This document shows positions 1 to 9,600 of a stretch of DNA of 10,719 nucleotides, in pieces; the first letter of the stretch is position 1; each line of letters opens with the position of its first letter. The position numbers and the translations under genes were made by a program. The notes under the pieces are model-generated. The model ran no database searches and was not told where the DNA came from. It worked only from the letters and a program-made list of their open reading frames with translations. Origin of the DNA: Ettlia oleoabundans (taxonomy: Eukaryota > Chlorophyta > Chlorophyceae > Chlamydomonadales); the NCBI GenBank assembly GCA_019693395.1, contig JAAMXP010001347.1, forward strand, positions 1-10,719, in the 5' to 3' direction.

Positions 1-4
1 CCCC

Positions 5-41
5 CACACACACACACACACACACACCACCACCACCACCC
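5..41. repeat. (CA)11 microsatellite followed by (CAC)n, in an ALIX intron
   Basis: Eleven CA units (5-26) run into about five CAC/CCA units. In the ALIX transcript this reads as a (GGT)n tract and then a (GT)n tract, beginning about 35 bases after the last visible donor at 74-73. Confidence 0.95.
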
Positions 42-74
42 CATTTACAAGCAATCGAGGCATGTGTTGCCCAC

Positions 75-3000
75 CTGCATCTTGGGCATCAGGGTGGCGG
101 CCGCCTCCGGATCCAGCGCAGCAAAGGCGGCTGCCTCCGCTTGAAGCTTCACCTCCAGTTTCTTGTCGCTCTCACCAGCCTGTCAGAAGAGGAGGGGAGG
201 TCAAGATGAAAGTCACGTCGGTCAGGGAGTGCCAGTTACAACAGGGCAACCCAACAACGACACCTTTCAACATGCCAATCACGAACTCTGGATAAGTCTC
301 ACAATGCGCCAATGCTTCACCGTCGCACAGCCCATACCATCCTCCCAACCAAACCACAATTTAAACGCAGCAGTAACCGATCCTTACACAGAAGCTGCTG
401 GCAAGAAGGTGCCCACCTGCATGAGGTTACCGCGGTACCCCACCAGCTTGTCCCGCATGGTCTTGTTCAGCTGAGCGCTGGGTGGGCGCCGCCACCGCTG
501 CCCGTAGTGCTGGCTGCAGGCGCGGGGCAGAGGTAGGCAGGGTAAGGCAGAGCAGTTACTAAACTGGGTGGGAACGCCCAACCACAAAACCTACACAAAT
601 TTTGTAACCTGATGCCCAGCGGTGTCCGATTCTTTCCTCCCCCAGCAGCAGCATGCCACCAGGATTCCCGCAGAAGCTCGTATGGCATGCTCTCTTAAAC
701 CTAACGGCAAGAACACTTGTAGAACCCAGCAGGGCCTCACCGTAGTTCCGTGTCCTCCTTCTCCTCAGCAGCCAGATCAGCCTCAATGCTGTCCAGCTCC
801 TCTAGGCAGGCTCGCCTCAGCTCCTGCACAAACACACACATACAATAGCAAAATGATGAAGGCGTATATCAGTCACAGCCACTAGCAAGGCCATGTGCAC
901 AGCAGCAATACATTACACGTAGAACTAGCTACCCGAGAAGCGGGAGGCTGGCAGCGGAGTTGTGACAACCTGCCAGCTGGACAAGCGGTGGCGCAACATT
1001 TGACATGCAGGCGGGAACGCGATTGTATAGAAAAAATTCACAGTAGCGACTATGGCGGCAACAAATCAGGCCACCTGGCAACTGCATAGCTTGACCACCC
1101 CTGACTCACCTTGATCTGCTGCTGCACTTCCTGCAGGTGCTGCAGCCCTCCCCCCTCCTGTATCGCCTCCAGCTCCACCCGAACGCTGTCGGGCAGTGCC
1201 GCCACGGTGCCCGCCTCAAGCGCTTGAAGGGCCTGCGGGTCAGGAAGGCAGGAAAGAGGAAAGACACCCCAGGGTTTGAGAGGCGGGCGTTTGAAGAAGG
1301 GTTAACCCAGCTGTGCAGAGGGGAGCCACTAGCTACAGGCGGCAGAAGCTGCCTCCACATTACCCAACTATGACACCTCGCACCCCCTCAGCACTGTCAG
1401 CAGGCAGGCGGTGCGAGCAAGCATGCAAATCCCCTGCCTCCCAACACACCAACTGTAGCAGATGTACAGATGTACCTGACGCAACCCCCACCTGGAGCCA
1501 GCCCAGTGCGCTGCGCCTCAACCAAAACAGCACCCAACCTTGCCTTCCCTCACCCAGCCGACAACAGTCAATCCACACCTACCCCACCACCCCACAACCT
1601 ACCTCTGGTAACTCCCATTCCCGCAACCGGATGCGCGCATCGTCAGAGGCGCCATTCAGCTTGTGCATCTGCGACATAGTGAGGGCAGATGGGTAGGTTG
1701 GTGGGTGAAAGATGCAGCGGGGGTTATGTGAAGGTTGGTGGTGCCTCAGTATGCCGTCAAGTCAGATCACTGGGCAGCTGTCAGGCAGCCAAATGGAGGT
1801 AGTCGCTCTGCGTATGATTGTTGTTTGACTTTCCCCCACAGGCAGAGGGTTGAGCGACCTGTTAAGAGCACCACATGCAGGCAGACGCTGTGCCTAACGC
1901 GGGTTATTGCCCCCCCAGGCAGCCCGGCGTGACCTGTTAGGCAGCAGCAAACAGGCCCAGGCGTTCTTGCGCCGCTGCAAGTTGCTGGAGGATGAAAACC
2001 CTCCAACACATGTGTACCTGTGTGCGTATGAGGTTGTCCAGCATGTCGCTGTACTTGCTCAGGGCCTTGGCGCTGCAGAGGGAAGAACAGGGGCGGTATG
2101 GTGTGACTGTGTTTCTTGCCAAGCTCATGTACGTTTCTTGTCCTGCTCAATCCAGTCAAACGCTTCATCATGCCTTGAAAAATAACCGCAAGCGCCCACC
2201 CAGCATTACCTGCCTACCTACTTTCAAGTCCAAGCCAAACAGCAGCCCCATCTCACCTGTTGTCAGGCACGACTGAGGTAAACATGCTCTGCTGCTCCTC
2301 AGCGGTGGGCTTGAGGCCAGTGGGGGGGGTGGGCTTGACCAATGGGGCGGGCACAATGGGAGGCAGGTCCACATCAGCAGGAATCCGCTGCAGGCCGGGG
2401 GCGGGGGGGCATAGGGCGCACGGTGCAGTGATAAACGAGATGAGACATGGGCAAAGGCTCCGAGGCGAGAATGAAAAACGGGCATTGGACAGAGAGGGAA
2501 CTGGCGCCAAGGAGTGGCCTGGCCAGTGCGATGAGTGGCAGCTAGAGACGAAAAGACACTAATAATGCTACGACAACAGCGATGAGCCACTTGCGTCGCA
2601 AGTTCCAATGTATAAAACAGACACAAAAACGCATACGCATATGCACAAGCATGCTCAAGTATGGGAGGCGAGCTCCAGCTGCTGGGTCAGGCACGGCCGC
2701 AATGTACGAACAATCTGTACCGTCAAGCCATACAGCGACCCCGCTGTACTGCCCCACCTGCAAATACACCGTGCTGTTCTCCCGCTCCGCTTTGACCAGC
2801 CTTGTGGCAATCCACTGCTCCTTCCACGATACATTCTCCTGCGGTTCAACAGCCAATGCAGAGAGGGTGTGCAGCTGGGTGGGCGCAGGGTATGGCGTAC
2901 GCACCACATCAGAGCGCTGCGTCTGCTAAACTAGCAGCTGATTGCCCCGGGTCGTTGCTGCAAGAGCCAAGCCAGGCGTTACGCAACACATGGCAACTTC

Positions 3001-6000
3001 ATGTTGAGGTGTTCCAGGACCATTACTCGCAGGCTGCGCCAATGTGCCACGCGCTACCGCCCTGTGCGCGCACTACTGTGTGCACCCACCTGCAGTTCCT
3101 TGCTTGCATTTCGCGCCTCAGTCTTCGCTTGAGCCAGCACCTGCTGGGAAGCCTGCACAGGCACAGATACAGGCACAGATACAGGCAGAGATTCAATAAA
3201 AGGGTACTTGGGCTGAGGCTCTTGATTGACAGCCATCACCGGGCACAACTGCCCAACACCCATCATCCCACCCAGCCGTATCAGTACCTTAACCACCTTC
3301 CAGAAACAAGTAAACTCGTAACCTTAGACCGTGCAGCCAGCGCTAAGACCCAGCCAGCTACTAGGCTCAGCCAGCCCTAGGAACCACCCAGCCAACTACA
3401 CATGCCGCCCCATCCACCCACCCTAAGGCGTGCAATCTCCTTGGCCACGCCCGCAAACTCGTCGGCGTCCCTCAGTGCCGCGCTGTTCTGCACCGTGGAC
3501 TCGACCTCGTACAGCAGCGCCTTGACAGACGCGTGTGCCAGCCATGAACGGTCAAAGTGCTGCAACACAGGAACAGAAATCACGACGGGACGGACATAGA
3601 GGGTGAAGGTAGCAGTGGTAAGAATGCTGCAGCCGTAACACAGCAGCGGTCAGGCGAGGCGGGGTTGGGTGGCGTATCAGGGCGGGAGCAGTCAACAGGA
3701 AAACAGCGCGGTTGCAACGGTGCAACGCTGCCCAACGCGCCCTCCGCACATTTTTGTGCTGACCTTGCTGAAGCAGCACCGCTGCCAGCCTGACCTGGTT
3801 CAAAGGTGCGTTAGAAAGCAGCCCAGCGCACTCTCGGTAGTAGACGGCAGTCTGCAGGGGCAAGAACCACACAGCAGAAACGTACGTCACACATTGCCGC
3901 AGATGCGATAACCAGCGGAGCGGAGGCATGATGGTACAATAACTGATACACAGCGGACATCGGCACAGGAGCGAGGGCTGAGGCAGGAAGGCCAAAGATG
4001 AAAATATCTTCTCGCTGCGTCTTCTGCTGTGAAGCTGGGCTGCGCATGCTCCACCTGCTTGGCCACGCGCGCCACCACCCCAGGTGCCTTCTTGTCGCTG
4101 ATCGCCTTCTCGAGCACGCACTCCTGCTTGACATGGGGGAATGAAGCGGCACAAGCGGATGAATTGTTAAGGGCAGTTGGTCCAAGGTATCAGGAACAGT
4201 ATCGCCTAACTTCTGAACAAAATCGGCACTGTATGTCAATTCTAGAAGCAACCTCCGATCAAGACTCACAAGCCCGAGTGTGCAGCCTGTCAAGCAAGCC
4301 AACCAACACCACCCACCCAAGCTGTTGCACACCTGCATCTTTGCCCAGCCCCCCACCCATCCCCACCTTATTACCCATCCCCATACCCGTCCCCATATTT
4401 TTGCCCAGCCCCACACCATTTGCCACCTACCCATCACCACATCCATCCCCACCTGTGCTTGCGCCAGCATCAGCTTCTCCAGCATCGCTGCCGCTTCAGG
4501 TGTGAGGTCCAGCGGGCGTGGCTGCTCCACACGCAGGCAGGCGCTGTCCCGCAGATATGCAAAGGTGCCCGCAGAGTCCTGCAGGGAGGTGGAGTGCCAA
4601 CTGAGATTAACTTGGTAACAACAGAAGAGCACAGTGAGAGGCGGCTGACTTGCAACACGTGAAACACCTCCTCTGGCAATTCGACCCAATGTCCGCTGCG
4701 GGCAGCTGCCTACAAGTAAGACCCCTAAACCTCACACCGCCCTGTCAGGCCTTGCAGGAAACTTTTACACCATGTGCATCTTTAGTAAAGCAAACCGCAA
4801 CAGCCAAGAGTACTACTACTGCAGGACTGCTACACCAGTCACGCAAGGCCTTGCCTGGAAGAACTTGGCGCTCTCCTTGAGCCCTGTGTCATTCTTACGG
4901 TCGCATTGAAGCGCCAGCTGGCTCTGCACAGCGAGCAGGGGAGGTGGGCAAAAGCCGCAGGGGAAGTTGGTAATAACGCGGTGGCAAGTACACATGAGCA
5001 GCTGGCTATGCTCACAGGACCAATGGCAGGCACCAGCCACCTTAATCAGCCTTATGATTAGAGTCATCCATATTGGAATGGTGGCTGGTGGAAGTAAACG
5101 GTATCATGCAAGAAGGAACAGCTGCAGTCGGTTATTGCGTCGCGTGCTGCGACTGCGACCGGGTCGACATAACCTCATGCTCCTGACCTGCACTGCTCCA
5201 AGGTTGAACACGATTGCTGCCTTTTCGAAGTGGATGGACGCCTGCTCCGCGCGCTTCTGTGGCCTGCTTGAACACAAAAACACATGACAGTGACAAGCCA
5301 AGCAGACAAGATTATCAATGAGACAAGGGCGCAGTGGCAGTCTACTTTGTAGTTATGCGACGATCGGGAAACAGAAGCTGCCGCCTGTTCACCCCGTTGA
5401 CTCGTCTCCTCAGCAGCCAGCCAGCCACGCGGCGCAACAGCACCCAAGCAGCACCGCACCTGAAGGCATCGCTCCAAGCGAACTCAACATTTGCGTGACC
5501 GGGGTTGCGGCTGATGGGAAAGCGAGCCTCCATCAACCTGCAGCAATAGGTGAACCGTAGGTTGGACCAGCATGCCAAAGGTCTTTCATTAACGGCCGAG
5601 TGCAGGCAAAGGGCGGCAGCAGCAGGATGCCACAGGGGGGGACTGGTGTGTGCTATTACCAACAGGTTCCCCACATGTCGCAACCCCAGTACTTGCACTG
5701 CAGGGCCCTTCAGCAGCGCAATTGACAACCAGATGAGATACACAGCTCACACAGCACCCATAAAGCGACAGAACGTATGGGAACCGCAGTAGGCAGCACA
5801 AACAGAGGCAGGCAGCACCCACGTGAGCCAACGGTGATATTTGGCCAGGTTGGCAGCCTGGGTTGCCAGGGGGCCCGTCTGATTGACACAGTCTGCTCGG
5901 AGCTGCAGCACCTCCTCCAGATCCTGTGCCGCATCAGCACTTGCCTGCACAGACCGTGCAGATGGGACATGAACGGTGTGGTGTGGGCACAAATAAATGG

Positions 6001-6372
6001 GCAAAAGGCAAGGAGGACGGAACGGGGGCGTAATACACTGCAGCTGATGCAGAACTCTTTCTGGGCCAGGTCTTAATGCTCTGCGGTTCATGGGACACCG
6101 AGTAAAAAAATTGCGTAACTTGCTGTGACACTTAAAGGCAGACAGCACTTAGGCAAAGAGAGCTTGCGGCAGCGGGCGTGCTGCCGCCGCCTCGACAGCG
6201 TCGTCTACTCTTGTGGCGGCCGCTGACCGCCGCAGTCGGCATCAGTCGACCCCCTGCCTTGTTTACACACCTGCGAGCCATAACTCTGCTTCACGTACTC
6301 AACGATAGGGCCCTTGAGCTCCACGGGCTCCGACTTCTTGCAGTGCACCGCCAGCATAATAGTCTGCGGCAT
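75..6372 (-). CDS. ALIX: ALIX/BRO1-domain protein, 18 exons, 3' end outside window
   Basis: ALIX-family proteins bind ESCRT-III subunits through the BRO1 domain and act in endosomal sorting and vacuolar trafficking on cytosolic membrane faces. Exons on the minus strand, in order: 6372-6271, 5944-5823, 5537-5460, 5263-5188, 4923-4855, 4578-4453, 4123-4055, 3851-3795, 3559-3422, 3152-3090, 2838-2758, 2387-2257, 2072-2018, 1668-1603, 1232-1110, 823-741, 513-417, 179-75. They join without a stop into 547 residues. Residues 1 to about 389 are the BRO1 domain: MPQTIMLAVHCKKSEPVELK start, EARFPIS, IHFEKAAIVFNLGA, FAYLRD, LMLAQAQEC (185-193), then KEIARLR. Residues from about 390 are V domain: RLREWELPE, ALPDSVRVELEAIQ, GQRWRRP. 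Spacing matches my recollection of Arabidopsis ALIX almost residue for residue. The ATG at 6372-6370 has A at -3 and an in-frame TAA at 6402-6400, so the start is firm unless an upstream 5' UTR exon adds coding sequence. The rest of the V domain and any proline-rich tail lie left of base 75. One intron (4854-4579) uses a GC donor. Confidence 0.93.
1233..1602 (-). other. ALIX intron 14
   Basis: A 370-base GT-AG intron between the RLREWELPE exon and the ALPDSV exon. In the sense direction it opens with several G runs (GTGGGG, GTGGTGGGG) right after the donor. The acceptor is CCGCAG. I see no other feature in it. Confidence 0.85.
1669..2017 (-). other. ALIX intron 13, with an exon-like segment judged non-coding
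   Basis: A 349-base GT-AG intron. A minus-strand stretch near 2004-1937 reads LQQLAAAQERLGLFAAA and then meets a stop. It resembles the helical sequence expected at this point, but the exon at 1668-1603 already supplies the residues with the correct spacing, so this stretch is treated as intronic. Confidence 0.75.
2388..2757 (-). other. ALIX intron 11
   Basis: A 370-base GT-AG intron. Its acceptor end (about 2417-2388) is preceded, in sense, by a long C-rich tract that acts as the pyrimidine tract. No gene or repeat of note is visible inside. Confidence 0.85.
3159..3194. repeat. Three copies of a 12-base repeat in ALIX intron 9
   Basis: The unit AGGCACAGATAC occurs at 3159-3170 and 3171-3182, with a diverged third copy at 3183-3194. 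It lies just upstream, in sense, of the acceptor at 3153-3154. Confidence 0.85.
4124..4452 (-). other. ALIX intron 6 with a G-rich sense strand and an imperfect internal duplication
   Basis: A 329-base GT-AG intron. On the plus strand 4330-4452 is rich in CCCCAT/CCCACC motifs, so the transcript is G-rich for over 100 bases after the donor. Two similar blocks containing TTGCCCAGCCCC start near 4341 and 4400, suggesting a duplication of about 60 bases. G-quadruplex formation in the RNA is possible but is inference. Confidence 0.7.
5031..5090. repeat. 11-base perfect inverted repeat with a nested small hairpin in ALIX intron 4
   Basis: CACCAGCCACC at 5031-5041 is matched by its exact reverse complement at 5080-5090. 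Inside the loop, TAATCA (5043-5048) pairs with TGATTA (5055-5060). It could fold as a hairpin in either transcript direction. I recognise no RNA family. Confidence 0.6.
5945..6270 (-). other. ALIX intron 1
   Basis: A 326-base GT-AG intron between the start exon and the exon beginning ASADAAQDLEEV. The acceptor is GTGCAG. I see no further feature in it. Confidence 0.85.
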
Positions 6373-6691
6373 CTTGAAAAGTGCGGCCGCCTGGGCCTTT
6401 TACTGGAACAACAGAACAAAGCGGCACCGCGTGGCCCTGGGTTGTGCCAATCCCAAAGGGTCCGGCGGTGATCGCGTGACGCCGCTGCGGTTGAGAGGTA
6501 TGATCAACTGTTCACAGTGAAATGGTTGGCTGTTTGGGCAACCCGGGTTGTGTAAGCTTCTGCCCAGCTGGCCGCAGCACGGAGCATGCCGAGACAAAAC
6601 ATCAGAATCGGGTGGAGGTGAACTGCCGATCTTGGGAAAACGCATTGCTTGTAGGGCCGTTGATTGCAGCGCAATTGCTGATATTCTAGTC
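6373..6691. promoter_or_regulatory. Divergent intergenic region between the two start codons
   Basis: These 319 bases separate the ALIX ATG (reading left) from the NMT1-like ATG (reading right) and must contain both 5' UTRs and core promoters unless non-coding 5' exons exist. I see no convincing TATA box in either direction. Visible elements are a CCAAT at 6447-6451, a TGACG core near 6475-6479 and a 12-base palindrome at 6539-6550. A TPP riboswitch was looked for, because thiamine genes of green algae can carry one, and was not found. The boundaries follow from the start codons; any regulatory role is inference. Confidence 0.6.
6539..6550. promoter_or_regulatory. Perfect 12-base palindrome CAACCCGGGTTG in the divergent promoter
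   Basis: The sequence CAACCCGGGTTG reads the same on both strands. It sits 142 bases upstream of the NMT1-like ATG and 167 bases upstream of the ALIX ATG. A dimeric transcription factor could bind such a site, but I recognise no specific factor and the site occurs once. Confidence 0.25.
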
Positions 6692-9600
6692 ATGACCACC
6701 GCCATCTCCGTTGCGCTGGACTGGACCCCTAATTGCAACCACGCCGGCTTCTACGTCGCCAAAGGCATGCTTACAGTATCAAACGGCCCAAGCATTATGC
6801 GTACAACGCATCCGTGTACAGCGCTGGAGTGCTGCCGCCGCCGCCGCATGCCGCTGCATGCCGCCCGCCATCCATCGATTCTCGCACGTCCTTGCTCCTG
6901 CCAACTCTACTGCAGCCCAGGGGTTCTACTCCAAAGCTGGGCTGGATGTGAGCTTCATCAGCCCACACGCAGGTGAGACTGCACGCAGGCAGTAAAGCGA
7001 CCGCTGCCACAGCCATGCCTGGTGCTGACGTGAAGCACCCAGCATTGCGGTGTTGTTGGCTTGGTGTACGGGAACGCCATTGCAAAGCAAGCAGCAAGGT
7101 GCCCTCTGCCAACAACAGGGGACATGTGTGCGGTTAGACAGCTGTCCCCTAACAAGATCTTGCCAACAACATGAGGTAACCTTACCCCATTTACTCCGTT
7201 GCCCTCCGGCACTTTTTGCTGCCGTGAGCGTTTAAAGTACGGCCTCAACCCATGCTCATATCCCCGGAAGCAAGTACAATTGGAATCCATAAGCCATACA
7301 TCTGCATCCGCTGTCCTGCAGATGACTACAAAACCACCCCAGCATCGCGGGTGGAAAGTGGCGAGGCGATGTTTGCAATTGCGCCCTCAGGTGCGCTGCC
7401 TGCCGCCGGGCCAGGCTCCAGCCCCTGCCTGGGCTGCTGCTGCTGCTGCTTCACTACGCCTGTAGCCATCGATGCCGCTTGACTTACAGCCTTCCCAATC
7501 AAATTGGTATAACCGCGCAGGAAGGTGCCAGCAGCCATGCATGTCTGTAAGGTCTTGCTTGTTGTGGAGTGCACAGCACAGCACAGCACAGCACAGCACA
7601 GCACAGCACAGCGCAGCACAGCGCAGCGATCTACTGTGGCGCATGAACTTCACCCCCTGCCTTGTTGCCTTGCGTAATCTGCCAGCCTGTTTAAGGTGCT
7701 TCGCATCCCATCTGTGATGCATGCACACCCGCTCACCGACTCTGCCTTTGCTCTGACCCTGGCCCTGCAGAGAGCGTGATCAGCTACAACACCTGGCCGG
7801 AGGCCGACAAGAAGCGGCCCAAGCTGAAGGTGTGCGGTGGGTGCTCTGTTCTAATTCCTGCACTGCACGGGCTGGGCGCCACTGCCACCGTTCTCAGAGC
7901 CAGCAGCTTGGCGCGTTGCTGTCGCTGTCCCTGCATGGCACTTAATACTCAGTGCAGTACAATCATTAGGAAGAGGACATGAACATGCATCAAGCATTTC
8001 CTCGTGCAATTGTTGTGAACAAGAGCGTTGATGTTGTTCCCTTGCACCATTTCCGCCATGCAGGCTGTCGCAGCACTGCTGCAAAAGGACACCAGCGCCA
8101 TTGTCACCCTCAAGTCGTCAGGCATCGACAGGCCCGCCAAGGTGGGGCATGCCGTTGCTGGATTCACCAGCGTCATAAGACTGCTGCAGCGTAGTGATGA
8201 GCAGGCTGCTGCATACTAGTAGTGATGAGCAGGCTGCTGCATACTAGAGCTCATAAGCAGGCTGCTGCATACTAGTAGTGATAAGCAGGCTGCTGCATAC
8301 TAGTAGTGATAAGCAGGCTGCTGCATACTAGTAGTGATAAGCAGGCTGCAGGTAGGAGTGCCTCAAATGGTATGTGGTGAATTCTTTCCAGCCGGTCCCA
8401 CTGGTATCATGCCAGCCTTGCTGTTGCAGTACGCCATCAATGTACTTCCCTATCGTTTCCAGCTTTGTATTCGCTGCTGCACGGGGTGGCGGCAGGGCGA
8501 GACAAAAGGGAGCCCCAGCCGCTGCTTGTGATAAAGTGATACAATCAATCTCTCCACGTGCTTGCCTGCCTACTCCATACCTGCAGCTGGAGGTCAAGGA
8601 GTATGCCAGGCTCGCATTGCTGTTATTTCTCCCTTATATGCCGCACCCATGCATCTACAACCCCACCACACCACCACTTAAACGCCACAACTCACCCCCT
8701 ATCTGCAGCTGGAGGGCAAGCGGTACGCCAGCTATGCCGCGCGGTACGAGGGGCGTATCGTGCAGCAAATGATTCGCAACGATGGTGGCAGCGGCGACTA
8801 TCAGGAGCTGGTGCTGCCCATGCTGGGTCTGTGGAACACGCTGCTCAAGGCGCGTGGGTGGGCGTTTTTGGGGTGTAAGCATGTACGTGCGTGGGTGCGT
8901 GGATTTGGGGTGGCACAGCGTACTTCTTAATTGCCTCCACTTGCCCATCATGGCATCCATCCACGGTAGTTTGTTAATAGACCGTGTCCAACTTGGTAGT
9001 CTGCTGCAGGGTGAGGCTGAGGCCACGTGGGTGTTCATGGGGTGGGAAGGGGTGGAGGCGGCACGCAAGGGAGTAGAGCTCAACGTGTTCAAGTGAGTGG
9101 GAAAAACAGGCATTTGCGTTGGGGGTGGTAAAAGGTGGAGCGGCTTGCAGTTGGGTGGAGCTCAAGTGTATTCAAGTGAGTTGCAGTGGGAAGGGCAGTA
9201 GATGTATGGAAGCGCCTGGGATGAGGTGGGGTGCGAAGGGGAGGGAAGGGGCACCAGTGTGTGGAGCTGAACGTGTTCCAAGTGAACAAGCTTTCATCTT
9301 TGCTTTATTCTGCCGGCAGCTGACAGTGACAGCGCAGCTGACAGCCGGCAGCTGCATTTCATCCCATGGCCAGGTGACTGCAACAGGCAAGGGGCTGGCC
9401 GCTGGCACTGTATTGACCTGGAATTTATTCTGAAGTGGGAGACGCTTGTTGGCTTCGATTTTGGAGCCCTGCAACCCTGTCTGAGTTTGGAGGGCGCTGG
9501 TTGGCTTGTTGTGCTGCTGCAGGTTGGGTGACTACAACATCCCCTACGGCTACTCCCCTGTCCTACTGGCGCATCCAGACACTCTCAGGCAAGACATGCT

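Larger units (their letters stand above)
8142..8708 (+). other. NMT1-like intron 5, longest intron, repeat-bearing
   Basis: A 567-base GT-AG intron between ...SSGIDRPAK and LEGKRYASY. It contains the 28-base tandem array at 8191-8350 and a decayed copy of the next exon's left edge at 8581-8609. The last 70 bases are rich in C. Confidence 0.85.
9093..9522 (+). other. NMT1-like intron 7, with repeated exon-end copies
   Basis: A 430-base GT-AG intron between ...ELNVF(K) and LGDYNIPYGYSP. It contains two decayed copies of the preceding exon's 3' end (9135-9181, 9250-9286) and a nested direct repeat at 9312-9354. Confidence 0.85.

Noticed and set aside
1937..2004. Possible extra ALIX exon reading LQQLAAAQERLGLFAAA
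   Set aside because: It runs into a stop, has no donor of the right phase, and the exon at 1603-1668 already fills the 13-residue gap expected in the family.
2802..3380. 192-codon plus-strand open frame
   Set aside because: It is antisense to ALIX exons 10-11 and their introns, with low-complexity composition and no recognisable domain.
3811..4689. Longest open frame on the minus strand (292 codons)
   Set aside because: It reads through ALIX exon 6 into intron 6, which happens to lack stops in that frame; intron 6 is 329 bases, so the frame does not match exon 7, and the intronic part has no family resemblance.
6490..6530. TPP riboswitch in the 5' region of the NMT1-like gene
   Set aside because: There is a TTGAGA and a TATGATCAA, but neither the CTGAGA core nor the long conserved second half of the THI element is present.
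6548..6691. N-terminal extension of the NMT1-like protein
   Set aside because: The frame is open upstream to a TTG at 6548, but no ATG lies in it before 6692, and the family normally starts close to VALDWTPN.
8191..8230. snoRNA C box (GTGATGA) in the tandem repeat
   Set aside because: No matching D box or terminal stem is visible, and later units have lost the motif.
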